Source of the DNA: Deinococcus peraridilitoris DSM 19664
Lineage (GTDB): Bacteria > Deinococcota > Deinococci > Deinococcales > Deinococcaceae
DNA length: 64,000 nt
Assembly: GCF_000317835.1 (NCBI RefSeq)
Contig: NC_019793.1
Coordinates: 558,001-622,000, forward strand
Direction: 5' to 3'
The notes under the pieces: generated by a model
Told to the model about the DNA's origin: nothing
Databases searched by the model: none
What the model saw: only the letters and a program-made list of their open reading frames with translations
Shown here: positions 1 to 13,553 of the stretch, in pieces
Position numbering within the stretch: position 1 is the stretch's first letter
Layout of the letters: the number at the start of each line of letters is the position of its first letter
Made by a program: the position numbers and the translations under genes

Positions 1-93
1 GCGTGCATGATGTGGCTGGTGACCGTACTGCTCTGTTTCTTCCTGCTTACCGCCCCAAAAGCGCATCGACGCTTCCCGGAGGTGCACGCGTGA
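1..93 (+). CDS. ctaA: Heme A synthase, C-terminal end (partial)
   Basis: Reading frame 1 is open from the window edge to a TGA at 91-93. It encodes a hydrophobic segment rich in Leu/Val/Phe followed by a short basic tail, as expected for the last membrane helix of CtaA. The stop overlaps the GTG start of the next gene (GTGA overlap), and that gene is heme O synthase, the enzyme before CtaA in heme A synthesis. The identity is inferred from this context and from the membrane segment; only about 30 residues are visible. Confidence 0.6.
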   Translation, partial: ACMMWLVTVLLCFFLLTAPKAHRRFPEVHA

Positions 94-983
94 CGACCCT
101 CGCCACCCCTGAACGTGCCACCTGGCGCGATTACCTCTCGCTGACCAAACCCAAGGTGATCAGCCTGCTGCTGTTCACCACCCTCACGGCCATGGTCATG
201 GCCGCGCGTGGCTGGCCCGACCCGATCCTGCTGCTGGCCGTGGCCGTCGGCGGGTACGCTTCCGCTGGCGCGGCAGGCGTGTTCAACATGATCATTGACC
301 GCGACATCGACCTCAAGATGGCCCGCACCGCCACACGGCCCACCACCAGCGGCAAGATCAGTTTGCAGAGCGCGCTGGTGTTCGGGCTGGCCCTGGCCGT
401 CGGGTCGTTCACCCTGCTGTGGACTGTTGCCAATCCACTCACGGCCTGGCTGTCGCTGGCCGGACTGCTCACTTATGTGGTGGTGTATACCCTGTGGCTC
501 AAACGCATGACCTGGCACAACATCGTCATCGGCGGAGCAGCCGGCTGCTTCCCTCCACTGGTCGGCTGGGCGGCGGTCACGGGCGACCTCAACCTGTTCG
601 CGTGGTACCTCTTTGCCATCGTCTTCTTCTGGACGCCGGTGCACTTCTGGGCGCTGGCACTGATGATCAAGGACGAGTACGCCCAGGTGGGCATTCCCAT
701 GCTGCCGGTCGTGCACGGCGAAAAACTGACGGTCATTCAGATCGGCCTGTACGCAATCCTCACCGTCGTGCTGTCGCTGCAGCCAGTGCTGCTTCGTGAG
801 GTCTCGTGGCTTTATCTGCTGGTCGCGCTGGTTTCGGGGGTGCTGCTGCTGCAAGGTGCGTGGAAGCTCTACAAGGCGCCCAAAGTGACGCGGCCTGTTG
901 CCGTGGGGCTTTACAAGTACTCGATGCTGTACCTTGCCATCGTGTTTCTCGCGGCGGCACTGGATCGGGCGGTGCTGTCATAA
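90..983 (+). CDS. ctaB: Protoheme IX farnesyltransferase (heme O synthase)
   Basis: This UbiA-family membrane prenyltransferase converts heme b to heme O for the cytochrome oxidase encoded next. The signature [19 protein letters not shown] shows the Asp-rich N-x3-D-x3-D motif followed by RT-x2-RP, and about eight hydrophobic segments follow. The frame is open back to base 3, but GTG at 90 is preferred: it has GGAGG at 79-83 and overlaps the ctaA stop. The resulting 297 residues fit the family. The gene probably forms an operon with ctaA. Confidence 0.93.
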   Translation: MTTLATPERATWRDYLSLTKPKVISLLLFTTLTAMVMAARGWPDPILLLAVAVGGYASAGAAGVFNMIIDRDIDLKMARTATRPTTSGKISLQSALVFGLALAVGSFTLLWTVANPLTAWLSLAGLLTYVVVYTLWLKRMTWHNIVIGGAAGCFPPLVGWAAVTGDLNLFAWYLFAIVFFWTPVHFWALALMIKDEYAQVGIPMLPVVHGEKLTVIQIGLYAILTVVLSLQPVLLREVSWLYLLVALVSGVLLLQGAWKLYKAPKVTRPVAVGLYKYSMLYLAIVFLAAALDRAVLS

Positions 984-1113
984 GCGCTCCCTGGCGGTTC
1001 GGCAGACCGGACTGTAGGCGTCTATGGGCGGCCAGCGCGCTTCGAGCCCGCGCAGGCCGGGACTCCCGCCCCTGGGCGAAACCTCATACACTGGGTTGCA
1101 ATAGAAAGGAGTT

Positions 1114-2289
1114 ATGTTGAATACGTTTTCTCACCTTCCCGCGCACCTTTGGCGCCAGGGAAACCTGCACGCGATGCGGGCGGCAGCCTTGTTTGCCTGC
1201 GGTGCTGGCGTCGCCTTCGCGCAAGACAAGGAAACGCGGAATTTTCTCTTCCTGGGTGATCTCGCTTCGCGCTACAACCGCGAAGTCTGGGAGATGAGCA
1301 TCCCAGCGATCATCATGTCGATTCTGATCGCTGTCGCGACGTCCTGGGCACTCTTTTACAGCGTCATCAAGTTCCGCGAGCGCAAAGGGGAGGTGCGCGA
1401 ACCGGCGCAGTTCCACGGCAACAACGTGCTGGAAATTGCCTTGATCGCCGTGCCCTTTCTGATCGTTACGGTACTGGCCATCCTGACGGTGCGCACGATG
1501 GTGCGCATCAACAATCCGGATATCTACGCCAAAAGCCTGCGTGGGGAGCCAGTCCAGGTGGACGTGCTGGCTGCACAGTTCTGGTGGAACTTCACCTATC
1601 CGCAACTGGGCAATATCGCCAACGGGAATGAGATGGTGATGCCGCAGGGCCGCGCCATCCGAACCAACATCACTTCACGAGACGTGATGCACCAGTTCTG
1701 GGCACCGAATATCGGTGGACAGCGGGCGGCAATTCCCGGAGTCCAAAAAGAGTACACCCTCGATATTGAGCGTCCGGGCATCTACCAGGGTAACTGCACC
1801 CAGCTGTGCGGGCCGTCGCACGCCAACATGCGCTACAAGGTCGTGGTGCTCGCGGAAAATGACTGGAATGCGTTCGTGACGGCAGCGCGCGCGTACCGGG
1901 CGCCCGTACCCGCGCCGGGCAGCAGCGAAGCGCGCGGTCAACAGATTTTTCTGCAAGGCAAGAACGGCTCGCCCTCCTGCGCCGGCTGCCACCGCGTGCA
2001 GGGCTTGCAGGGCGCGGCGGGCCTCGCGGGGCCGGACCTGAGCTACTTCGCTTCGCGCAACACGCTGGGCGCGGGCATGTGGGAGGGCGAGGCGGCCCGG
2101 GAGCGCCTCAAGGAGTGGATTCTCAATTCACCAGGCCTCAAGCCCGGCAGCCTGATGCCGGCTTACCGCAACGTGCAGACCGGCAAATCGCTGCTCAGCG
2201 AACAGGATCTCGACGATCTCGAGGCATACCTGCTCACGCTCAAGTTGCCCCCCGCCGCCGAATACTGGAACAAAGTCCCCTCTCGATGA
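1114..2289 (+). CDS. ctaC: Cytochrome c oxidase subunit II with fused cytochrome c domain (caa3 type)
   Basis: Receives electrons from cytochrome c through CuA and passes them to subunit I. The order is an N-terminal signal-like hydrophobic segment ending near AFAQ, two transmembrane helices (about residues 60-140), a cupredoxin CuA domain, and a C-terminal cytochrome c domain. The CuA loop GNCTQLCGPSHANM has both Cys, the His and the Met. Heme attachment is CAGCH. The 391 residues match subunit II fusions of caa3 oxidases. GAAAGGAG precedes the ATG. The gene lies 20 bases before the subunit I/III gene. Confidence 0.95.
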   Translation: MLNTFSHLPAHLWRQGNLHAMRAAALFACGAGVAFAQDKETRNFLFLGDLASRYNREVWEMSIPAIIMSILIAVATSWALFYSVIKFRERKGEVREPAQFHGNNVLEIALIAVPFLIVTVLAILTVRTMVRINNPDIYAKSLRGEPVQVDVLAAQFWWNFTYPQLGNIANGNEMVMPQGRAIRTNITSRDVMHQFWAPNIGGQRAAIPGVQKEYTLDIERPGIYQGNCTQLCGPSHANMRYKVVVLAENDWNAFVTAARAYRAPVPAPGSSEARGQQIFLQGKNGSPSCAGCHRVQGLQGAAGLAGPDLSYFASRNTLGAGMWEGEAARERLKEWILNSPGLKPGSLMPAYRNVQTGKSLLSEQDLDDLEAYLLTLKLPPAAEYWNKVPSR

Positions 2290-2309
2290 AAGAGAAGGAA
2301 GGAAACTGA

Positions 2310-4733
<2,424 letters not shown>

Positions 4734-4764
4734 CGCCCTCGGCGTAACCTGCGACCATTCACCA

Positions 4765-4792
4765 GCGTGCCCGGGCATCCACCCGGGCACGC
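4765..4792 (+). terminator. Intrinsic terminator after the oxidase operon
   Basis: An 11-bp GC-rich stem (GCGTGCCCGGG / CCCGGGCACGC) with a 6-base loop is followed by TTCTT. It lies 31 bases after the subunit I/III stop. Confidence 0.8.
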
Positions 4793-4881
4793 TTCTTGGG
4801 AATGTGCCACCTGGTTGCACCAACGCGCGAACCGAGGGGTTCGGCTGAAGCGGAGTTACGGAGCTGGTGCGACAGAGCTGG

Positions 4882-4887
4882 TAAGGT
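4882..4887 (+). promoter_or_regulatory. Leaderless-type -10 box of the PhzF-like gene
   Basis: TAAGGT lies 6 bases before the ATG at 4894, and no Shine-Dalgarno sequence fits between them, which implies a leaderless mRNA. Confidence 0.6.
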
Positions 4888-4893
4888 CTGCTC

Positions 4894-5697
4894 ATGCCTT
4901 CTTCCACTCCCCTGTTTCAGGTCGACGCCTTTACTGACGTGGCGTTTCAAGGGAACCCGGCGGCAGTCTGTCTGCTGGATTCACCGCGATCCGACGCCTG
5001 GCTGCAACAGGTGGCCCGGGAAATGAACCTCTCGGAGACCGCGTTCGTGTGGACCCAGGCCGAGAGTTCGCAGCTGCGGTGGTTCACCCCAAAAGTCGAA
5101 GTCGATCTGTGCGGGCATGCCACCCTGGCTTCCGCGCACGTGCTGTGGGAATGTGGTCTGCTGCCTGAGCGTGCTCCGGCCATCTTCGAAACCCGCAGTG
5201 GCACGCTGACCGCGCGGCGCAGCCCGGCGGGCATCGAACTGGATTTTCCGGTGGAGAGCGTGCAGGAGACGATCGCTCCACATGGCCTGCTGGAAGTGCT
5301 GGGCTTGTGGAAAGCCAATTTCATCGGCCGAACGAAAACACGTTTTCTCGTGGAGGCGCGCACGGAACGTGAAGTGCAGGAACTCACCCCTGATCTGGTG
5401 GCGCTGGCGGTCCTGGCGCCGGGGCGCGTGGTCGTCACTGCCAAAAGTGAACACGAGAACGCCGATTTCGTCTCGCGGTATTTTGCTCCCGGCGTAGGTA
5501 TTCCCGAAGATCCGGTGACCGGCTCGACGCATTGTGCTTTAGGTCCGTACTGGGCTGCCCGGCTGGGCGGCCACCGTTTCAGGGCGCGCCAATTGTCGGA
5601 ACGTGGCGGGCAGATGACCGTGGAAGTTCTGGGTGACCGCGTCAATCTGACCGGGCAGGCCGTGACGGTGCTACGCGGCGAATTGCTGACACACTGA
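4894..5697 (+). CDS. PhzF-family isomerase/epimerase-like protein
   Basis: The 267-residue protein has the PhzF fold signatures: an N-terminal FQVDAFTDVAFQGNPAAV, the catalytic-type Glu in MNLSETAFV, the DLCGHATLASAHVL motif, and the second-half repeat PEDPVTGSTHCALGPYW. PhzF enzymes isomerise trans-2,3-dihydro-3-hydroxyanthranilate, but most bacterial members have unknown substrates and no other phenazine gene is present here, so the substrate is not assigned. The ATG is fixed by the -10 box six bases upstream. It is a single gene between terminator and SCO gene. Confidence 0.9.
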   Translation: MPSSTPLFQVDAFTDVAFQGNPAAVCLLDSPRSDAWLQQVAREMNLSETAFVWTQAESSQLRWFTPKVEVDLCGHATLASAHVLWECGLLPERAPAIFETRSGTLTARRSPAGIELDFPVESVQETIAPHGLLEVLGLWKANFIGRTKTRFLVEARTEREVQELTPDLVALAVLAPGRVVVTAKSEHENADFVSRYFAPGVGIPEDPVTGSTHCALGPYWAARLGGHRFRARQLSERGGQMTVEVLGDRVNLTGQAVTVLRGELLTH

Positions 5698-5764
5698 GGT
5701 TTTCCAGGTGTCATTGCGAAGCCGTCTGGTTGGAAGGGCAGTGCATGGGGACACTTCGCCCTGA

Positions 5765-5789
5765 GCATGCCGCTAGGCTCGCGGCATGC
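5765..5789 (+). promoter_or_regulatory. Inverted repeat spanning the -10 box and start codon of the SCO gene
   Basis: Arms GCATGCCGC (5765-5773) and GCGGCATGC (5781-5789) are exact 9-bp inverted copies separated by TAGGCTC. The -10 box TAGGCT (5774-5779) is in the centre and the ATG (5786) lies in the right arm, so a bound repressor or an mRNA hairpin would block initiation. Confidence 0.5.
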
Positions 5790-6376
5790 TGCGCCTGCTG
5801 ACCACCTTGCTGCTGACCGTCGCGCTCGCGCTGGGCGGTGTCCTGGCCTACCGGACCTATCTGGCGCCGTTGGGTGGCACCGAGGTGGACACCCGCCCCC
5901 TGGTGCCCGACGAAGGGTTGGTCGATGACCAGGGCAGGCCGAGCCGCCTGTCAAACCTCACCGCCCAGACCCGCCTGGTGTTTTTCGGCTTCACCCGCTG
6001 CCCGGACGTCTGCCCGGCCACCCTGGGCGTGCTGGCCCGCGCCTACGAGCAGTTGTCTGAGCCGGAGCGCTCGAACCTGAAGGTCGTGCTGTTGACCGTG
6101 GACCCCGAGCACGACACACCCAGGCAGCTGCGTGATTACCTTGACCGCTTTCATGCTGACTTCGTCGGGTTCTCCGGCAAACCTGCGGCGCTGCAGGCCA
6201 TGCAGAAGGGATTTTACGTCTATGCCGCCCAGGCAGGCGAGGGAAGCTTCAGCCACGGTGATACCGTGGCCGTGATCGACCGCGCCGGGCGAATGCGCCG
6301 GGTCTATACCCAGCAGGACCTGGCCGAGGGCCTCATCACCCGCGATCTCGAAGCGCTGGCACGCGGACGGTACTGA
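5786..6376 (+). CDS. SCO1/SenC-family copper chaperone
   Basis: Thioredoxin-fold protein anchored by an N-terminal membrane helix (residues 3-22). It carries the copper-binding motif CPDVCP in GFTRCPDVCPATL and the distal His ligand in SFSHGDTVAVID. SCO proteins deliver copper to, or reduce, the CuA site of oxidase subunit II, and the caa3 genes lie 1 kb upstream, which supports that role. The 196-residue length is typical. The start is set by TAGGCT six bases upstream of the ATG. Confidence 0.93.
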   Translation: MLRLLTTLLLTVALALGGVLAYRTYLAPLGGTEVDTRPLVPDEGLVDDQGRPSRLSNLTAQTRLVFFGFTRCPDVCPATLGVLARAYEQLSEPERSNLKVVLLTVDPEHDTPRQLRDYLDRFHADFVGFSGKPAALQAMQKGFYVYAAQAGEGSFSHGDTVAVIDRAGRMRRVYTQQDLAEGLITRDLEALARGRY

Positions 6377-6384
6377 GCTTCACG

Positions 6385-6406
6385 GGGCAGGGCAGCTGCC
6401 CTGCCC
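6385..6406 (+). terminator. GC-rich palindrome after the SCO gene, possible terminator
   Basis: A perfect 22-base palindrome (arms GGGCAGGGCAG / CTGCCCTGCCC) lies 9 bases after the stop. There is no T-tract, so termination is inferred only. Confidence 0.45.
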
Positions 6407-6490
6407 GCAGCACCAAGCCCACCCCGGCCCACCGATATCAGGTCCGATTCCACTAAAGCCGAGAAACTCGCACAAATTTCGGATATAGCG

Positions 6491-6496
6491 TAATAT
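6491..6496 (+). promoter_or_regulatory. Leaderless-type -10 box of ruvB
   Basis: TAATAT ends 6 bases before the ATG at 6503. The flanking ATAT...ATAT halves form only an imperfect inverted repeat; I do not see a clear radiation-desiccation response motif. Confidence 0.6.
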
Positions 6497-6502
6497 GACC
6501 TC

Positions 6503-7492
6503 ATGGAAGCTGATCTCACGCTACGTCCCCGCAGCCTTTCGGATTACGTGGGGCAAAGCCGACTGAAAGAAAAGCTCGCGGTGTACCTCAAGGCGGCCAA
6601 AGGACGCGGCGAAGCCCTCGATCACACGCTGCTCTTCGGGCCCCCCGGACTGGGCAAGACCACCCTGTCGCACATCATTGCGTATGAAATGGGAGTCAAT
6701 ATCCGCGTCACGAGTGGCCCTGCCATCGAAAAGCCCGGTGACCTCGCGGCCATCCTCACAAACAGTCTCGAAGAGGGTGACGTGCTGTTCATCGACGAGA
6801 TCCACCGCCTGGGACGCGTCGCCGAAGAGCACCTGTATCCGGCGATGGAAGATTTCAAGCTCGATATCGTGCTGGGTCAGGGCCCGGCAGCCCGCACCAT
6901 CGAGTTGCCCATTCCGCGTTTCACGCTGGTCGGCGCCACCACCCGTCCCGGTCTGATCACCGCACCGATGCGTTCGCGCTTTGGAATCATCGAGCACCTG
7001 GAGTACTACACGCCCGAGGAACTCGCCACCGGCCTGCTGCGTGACGCGCGCCTGAGCGGCTACGGACTCGACGAGGAAGCAGCCATCGAGATCGGCGCGC
7101 GTTCGCGGGGCACCATGCGGATCGCCAAGCGCTGGCTGCGCCGGGTACGTGATTACGCCGAAGTGGCCGGTGAGAAGAACATCAGCCTGGCGCGGGCACA
7201 GGACGCCCTCGACAAGCTCGGCCTCGACTCGGCGGGCCTGGACGAGCGCGACATCAAGATGCTCGAAGCGATGGTCCACCGCTTCTCGGGTGGGCCGGTC
7301 GGCGTGGATACGCTGGCCACCGCGCTCAGCGAGGACGCCAACACCATCGAGGACGTGTACGAGCCGTACCTGATCCAGCTGGGCTTCATCAAGCGTACGC
7401 CGCGCGGCCGGGTGGTGACCGCCCACGCCTACGATCACCTGGGGTTGCCCTACACCGGATACGAGGACGAAGGCCGCTTTCTGAGCAACTGA
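6503..7492 (+). CDS. ruvB: Holliday junction branch migration helicase RuvB
   Basis: AAA+ ATPase motor of the RuvABC Holliday-junction machinery. The sequence shows the N-terminal [11 protein letters not shown], Walker [13 protein letters not shown], Walker B in [11 protein letters not shown], sensor 1 (GATTRPGLI) and the arginine-finger region PMRSRFGI. The C-terminal winged helix ends with [17 protein letters not shown]. The 329 residues are normal length. No ruvA or ruvC lies beside it, which is common outside the enterobacteria. A strong terminator follows. Confidence 0.97.
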   Translation: MEADLTLRPRSLSDYVGQSRLKEKLAVYLKAAKGRGEALDHTLLFGPPGLGKTTLSHIIAYEMGVNIRVTSGPAIEKPGDLAAILTNSLEEGDVLFIDEIHRLGRVAEEHLYPAMEDFKLDIVLGQGPAARTIELPIPRFTLVGATTRPGLITAPMRSRFGIIEHLEYYTPEELATGLLRDARLSGYGLDEEAAIEIGARSRGTMRIAKRWLRRVRDYAEVAGEKNISLARAQDALDKLGLDSAGLDERDIKMLEAMVHRFSGGPVGVDTLATALSEDANTIEDVYEPYLIQLGFIKRTPRGRVVTAHAYDHLGLPYTGYEDEGRFLSN

Positions 7493-7510
7493 GTCAAACC
7501 CTTTTCTGCA

Positions 7511-7540
7511 CGGGTGCGCGTTGAGCGCACCCGGCTTTTT
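7511..7540 (+). terminator. Intrinsic terminator of ruvB
   Basis: CGGGTGCGC and GCGCACCCG form a 9-bp stem with a 5-base loop, followed by GCTTTTT. Confidence 0.9.
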
Positions 7541-7560
7541 ACGGCCAGGTTACGGCCAGG
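7539..7560 (+). repeat. 11-bp tandem duplication
   Basis: TTACGGCCAGG occurs twice in direct succession just after the ruvB terminator. No function is evident. The rest of the stretch up to dnaG (7838) holds no gene I can support. Confidence 0.7.
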
Positions 7561-7837
7561 CGCGCGTCGGGAAGACGCGCCGCAGGATTTCCCGCGCCCA
7601 GCGCACTTGTGAATTTTGTGCACCAGCACGACAAAATCGGCTCTTTACCCTAAGGATTCCGGGATGTACACTGAGGACCTTACCCGCCACACTGAGGGTG
7701 GGCGCTCTCAACCTCACTTCACCAGGCCGACAGGGCGGGCTGGCATCGACGTCACATGAGGAGCAGCGTGATGGTCCACGGTGGTGGCCTCACCGGGGGC
7801 GAGCACGGCAAGGCGGGGTGAGCGAAGGCAGGGGCGC

Positions 7838-9601
7838 ATGGGCAGCAAAGAGGAAATCCGTGCAAAGTTGAGCATCGCCGATCTGGTCGGTGATTACGTT
7901 CAGCTCACCCCGGTCGGGCAAGGTCGTTTCAAGGGCCTGTGCCCTTTTCACAAGGAAAAAACCCCGTCGTTTCAGGTCGACGCCACCCAGGGGTACTTTT
8001 ACTGCTTCGGCTGCAAGGCCGGCGGAGACGCCTTCTCGTTTCTGATGCGCGTGGAAAACCTGCAGTTCGGCGACGCCATGAAAAAGCTCGCCGCCCGTGC
8101 CGGTATCACCCTCGAAGCGACGTACGGAGAGCGAGCCTCGCGCGATCTGTACGATGTGAACGCCTTTGCGCTGGAGTATTTCCGTGAGCACCTGCCGGGA
8201 GTTGGGACTGACTACTTTCAGCGGCGCGGTCTGACCGAGCAAACCATCGAGCACTTCGAGTTGGGCTACGCGCCCGGCGAGTGGGACGGCCTGCTCAAAC
8301 GCGCCAAAGCGCGAGGGATCAGCGAGCGACAGCTTCTGGACGCCGGGCTGCTGTCCGAAAACGCCGAAACGGGCCGCCTGTACGACCGCTTCCGTGGACG
8401 GGTGATGTTTCCGATCCGCGATCACCTGGGACGATTGGTGGGCTTTGGCGGACGGGTGCTGGGCGACGAGAAACCCAAGTACCTCAACACTCCCGAAACC
8501 GAAGTGTTCAAAAAAGGTGAGCTGCTCTACGGTTACGACAAGGCGCGCGCGCTGGCCCAGAAAAGTGGGGAGCTGGTGGTGGTCGAAGGATACATGGACG
8601 TGATCGCCATGCATCAGCACGGGTTCGGCACCGCTGTGGCGACCCTGGGAACCGCGCTCACTGCCGAGCACGCCACGCTGCTGCAGCGCCAGGAAGTACG
8701 CTCGCTGGCGCTGCTGTTCGACCGCGACGCCGCCGGGCAGCGCGCCACCCTGGCCGGACTCGATCAGGTGATCGGCTCGCGCTTCGCGGTGAGGGCACTG
8801 ACAGTTCCAGACGGAAAGGACCCGGCTGATACCCTGCTGGCCGGCGGCACCGAAATTCTGCGGGGCGCCCTGGCGGGTGGCATGGACGAGGTCGAGTACC
8901 GGGTGGCGAGCGCGCTCGCGCAGCACGACCTCAGCACGACAGCCGGCAAGCGCGGCATTCTGCAAACCCTTTTGCCGCGCATGCAATCACAAGACCCCCT
9001 CGACGAGGTGGCCGAGCGCATGCGCGCGCGGGTCTGTGAGGTGCTGGGCATCAAACCGGAGGCGCTGTTGGAGTGGATTGCCAGCAAAGCCAAGCGCAAG
9101 ACCCTCAGCGACGTGCAGATCAGCGGCATGCAACAGCAGCCCGACGAGCAGGAAGGCGAACTGCGCCTGCTGCGCGAAATCCTGCAAAATCCCCAGCTGC
9201 TCGACAAGCTCGACGGCTTACGCGCCTGGCGCAACGAAACGGTCAGAAAAGTCATGCTGGCCGCGCGCGGCACCAGCAGTGCCGAGGAAATCATCGCCAG
9301 CTTCGACGGTCAGCCCGAGCAGCAGGTGCTGATCCGGCTGCTCTTCGAAGCGCGCACTCCCGGCCTGATCGGCCGCGAGAACGCCCGGGTCTTCGAGGAA
9401 AAGGTCGCCGAGTCTGCCCTGCGCGCGGGACGCGAAATCGAGAGCAAACTGACCATTGATGAGATGCGCGAGGAGCTGGCCATGCTGAAAAAACAGGTGA
9501 TGGCGGCCGCTCCTACCGAGCAGATGAATCTGCTCCGACAGATTCAGGAGCTGCAACGCGCTGTCGAAGCCGAGAAGCGCTCGCGCAAGCTGCAGGCCTG
9601 A
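7838..9601 (+). CDS. dnaG: DNA primase DnaG
   Basis: Makes RNA primers for replication. The N-terminal CHC2 zinc finger is complete ([11 protein letters not shown] ... [12 protein letters not shown]). The TOPRIM core is seen in [16 protein letters not shown] and [12 protein letters not shown]. The C-terminal helicase-binding region is helical and comparatively short. The frame extends upstream to 7781, but the ATG at 7838 gives the family N-terminus [25 protein letters not shown] start and is preceded by CAGGGG. Length is 587 residues. The stop is embedded in a hairpin shared with the convergent gene. Confidence 0.95.
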   Translation: MGSKEEIRAKLSIADLVGDYVQLTPVGQGRFKGLCPFHKEKTPSFQVDATQGYFYCFGCKAGGDAFSFLMRVENLQFGDAMKKLAARAGITLEATYGERASRDLYDVNAFALEYFREHLPGVGTDYFQRRGLTEQTIEHFELGYAPGEWDGLLKRAKARGISERQLLDAGLLSENAETGRLYDRFRGRVMFPIRDHLGRLVGFGGRVLGDEKPKYLNTPETEVFKKGELLYGYDKARALAQKSGELVVVEGYMDVIAMHQHGFGTAVATLGTALTAEHATLLQRQEVRSLALLFDRDAAGQRATLAGLDQVIGSRFAVRALTVPDGKDPADTLLAGGTEILRGALAGGMDEVEYRVASALAQHDLSTTAGKRGILQTLLPRMQSQDPLDEVAERMRARVCEVLGIKPEALLEWIASKAKRKTLSDVQISGMQQQPDEQEGELRLLREILQNPQLLDKLDGLRAWRNETVRKVMLAARGTSSAEEIIASFDGQPEQQVLIRLLFEARTPGLIGRENARVFEEKVAESALRAGREIESKLTIDEMREELAMLKKQVMAAAPTEQMNLLRQIQELQRAVEAEKRSRKLQA

Positions 9602-9621
9602 GGGCGGCTTCTCAGGCCTGC
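9592..9621. terminator. Bidirectional hairpin between dnaG and the algH-like gene
   Basis: GCAGGCCTGAG and CTCAGGCCTGC form an 11-bp stem with an 8-base loop. It overlaps the stop codons of both convergent genes. T-tracts are lacking. Confidence 0.5.
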
Positions 9622-10136
9622 GCGCCACCGCTCGCGAGGCTGTGCGGGTCGACACCGAGCAGCTCCCAGGCTTTATCCCAGCGTTCTTCGGCTGGAATCT
9701 GCAGCGCCAGTTCGGGTCCGGCCTCCAGAAACACCCAGCTGCCCGCCCGGGTCTCCAGCTCCAGCTGTCCGGCGCTCCAGCCCGCGTAGCCCAGCAGCAA
9801 CATGAACTCTCCGCCTTGCTCCAGCACCTCCTGCAAGACCTCCAGGCCCGAGGTGACGTGCAGGGTCGCGGCCAGACGCAATTCGCCGGGCTTACCGGTC
9901 GGTGTCTCATACAGGCACCAGCCGACCTGCGGCTCGACCGGGCCACCCAAAAAGGCGTGGTCGGTGCGTCCCTCGGCAATGGCGAGGAGTTCTCCGATCG
10001 GCATCTCGGTCTGCAAGTTGACAATCAGCCCCATGGCTCCGTTGGCAGAGTGTTCGAGCAGCAGTACCACGGCGCGTTCGAACATGGTGCCCACCATGTG
10101 AGGGCTGGCAACGAGGTAGGTGAGGGGCGCGGTCAC
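9612..10136 (-). CDS. YqgE/AlgH family protein (UPF0301)
   Basis: The 174 residues match the compact single-domain YqgE/AlgH fold: N-terminal TYLVASPHMVGTMFERAVVLL, then GAMGLIVNLQTEMPIGELL, and HAFLGGPVEPQ. The biochemical role is unknown in most bacteria; AlgH was named from alginate regulation in Pseudomonas, which should not be carried over. The start is GTG with AGGAG seven bases upstream. It is transcribed alone, convergent with dnaG. Confidence 0.9.
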   Translation of the reverse strand: MTAPLTYLVASPHMVGTMFERAVVLLLEHSANGAMGLIVNLQTEMPIGELLAIAEGRTDHAFLGGPVEPQVGWCLYETPTGKPGELRLAATLHVTSGLEVLQEVLEQGGEFMLLLGYAGWSAGQLELETRAGSWVFLEAGPELALQIPAEERWDKAWELLGVDPHSLASGGAQA

Positions 10137-10280
10137 GGCCTACTCCTGGTATGGCTGGCGGCAAATGCCTTGTGCATGGACCTCCCGGTATCCGCAGTCG
10201 AAGTGTGCGGTGAAGCGTGCATTCAGAATGACAGAAAGACAAAGAACGTGCACTTGAGCGCTCCGCGCGGCTTGAGCGGC

Positions 10281-10316
10281 TGAAAAGACAGGACCCCGAG
10301 CGTGCTCGGGGTCCTG
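10281..10316 (-). terminator. Intrinsic terminator of lon
   Basis: A 13-bp stem (CAGGACCCCGAGC / GCTCGGGGTCCTG) with a 2-base gap is followed on the minus strand by TCTTTTCA, a few bases after the lon stop. Confidence 0.88.
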
Positions 10317-10320
10317 AAAC

Positions 10321-12786
<2,466 letters not shown>

Positions 12787-12834
12787 GTATCGCTCCTTTG
12801 AGGCGGGTTGGGGACGAGGCTCTTGCCCAAGAAA

Positions 12835-12855
12835 GTTGAGTGCAAGTCTATCAAG
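12835..12855 (-). promoter_or_regulatory. HAIR-like inverted repeat (HspR operator candidate) upstream of lon
   Basis: On the minus strand the site reads CTTGATA, seven bases, ACTCAAC. The HspR operator HAIR is CTTGAGT-N7-ACTCAAG, so 11 of 14 positions match with exact spacing. It overlaps the -10 box of lon. HspR is known as a heat-shock repressor in Deinococcus radiodurans; that it acts here is inferred. Confidence 0.65.
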
Positions 12856-12873
12856 TTTCTAGAGGTGAAGCAA
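12845..12873 (-). promoter_or_regulatory. lon promoter
   Basis: On the minus strand TTGCTT (12868-12873) and TAGACT (12845-12850) are separated by 17 bases, a sigma-70-type spacing. The remaining gap up to 13063 is pyrimidine-rich on the plus strand with no convincing gene. Confidence 0.6.
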
Positions 12874-13062
12874 GTGCGGAAGCACCACCCACAGAACGAA
12901 AACGCCTCTGATCACCAGTTCTATTCGAGCACTCCTTTCTGGTAGCTACCTTATTCCTTACTCCTATTGACCTTACTCTTCCCTTACAGGTCTCTTAGGA
13001 GAACGCATGGAGAAGGTGGCGTGCGGGCGCGCACTTCCCAACGGATGCGGGGGCGAGGCCGC

Positions 13063-13068
13063 TAGACT
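13063..13068 (+). promoter_or_regulatory. Leaderless-type -10 box of the thioesterase gene
   Basis: TAGACT lies 6 bases before the ATG at 13075. Confidence 0.6.
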
Positions 13069-13074
13069 CAGGCC

Positions 13075-13494
13075 ATGGACTCTCCCACCCCGCGTACGCT
13101 GGCCCCTCGCTCCTCGGCGAGAATGCTGGAGCTGGTGTTTCCCAAGGACACCAACTACCTCGGAACGGCCTTTGGCGGCTTCGTGCTGAGCCTGATGGAC
13201 AAGGCAGCGTCGGTGGCTGCCGTGCGCCATTCCCGCCGCGCAGTGGTCACTGCCCGCATGGATGGCGTCGATTTTCACGTGCCCATTCGCGCCGGGGACG
13301 CCGTGGCGCTCGAAGCCGAGGTCACCCGGGTGGGCCGGACCAGCATGACCGTGCGCGTCGACGTCTACCGCGAACAGCTGGCCAGCGGCGAGCAACAGCT
13401 GGCCACCAGCGGCACCTTCGTGTTCGTGGCGGTGGACGATCAGGGCCGCCCGGTAGCGGTGCCGCCCCTGAGCGCTGCGTCCTCACCGGACTGA
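13075..13494 (+). CDS. Acyl-CoA thioesterase (YciA-like, hotdog fold)
   Basis: The 139-residue single hotdog domain shows the YciA/BACH-type pattern: [22 protein letters not shown] with the catalytic-type Asn/Asp region, then [18 protein letters not shown], and a VGRTSMTV strand. Such enzymes hydrolyse acyl-CoA thioesters; the chain-length preference cannot be read here. The ATG follows a -10 box by six bases. It is followed 60 bases later by the HisJ-type gene. Confidence 0.88.
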   Translation: MDSPTPRTLAPRSSARMLELVFPKDTNYLGTAFGGFVLSLMDKAASVAAVRHSRRAVVTARMDGVDFHVPIRAGDAVALEAEVTRVGRTSMTVRVDVYREQLASGEQQLATSGTFVFVAVDDQGRPVAVPPLSAASSPD

Positions 13495-13553
13495 CCCTCC
13501 GGCTTCGCGTGTTCTCGCGGGTACCGGAGGGGTAGCATGGGCCCACGACGCCC

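Noticed and set aside
6470..6510. Radiation-desiccation response motif before ruvB
   Set aside because: ruvB is a known member of that regulon in Deinococcus, but the palindrome (TTATG ... CATAA) is not present here; only an imperfect ATAT dyad is seen.
13007..13189. 60-codon frame with a good AGGAG site upstream of the thioesterase
   Set aside because: It overlaps the thioesterase in another frame and has no recognisable features; a short regulatory upstream reading frame remains possible.
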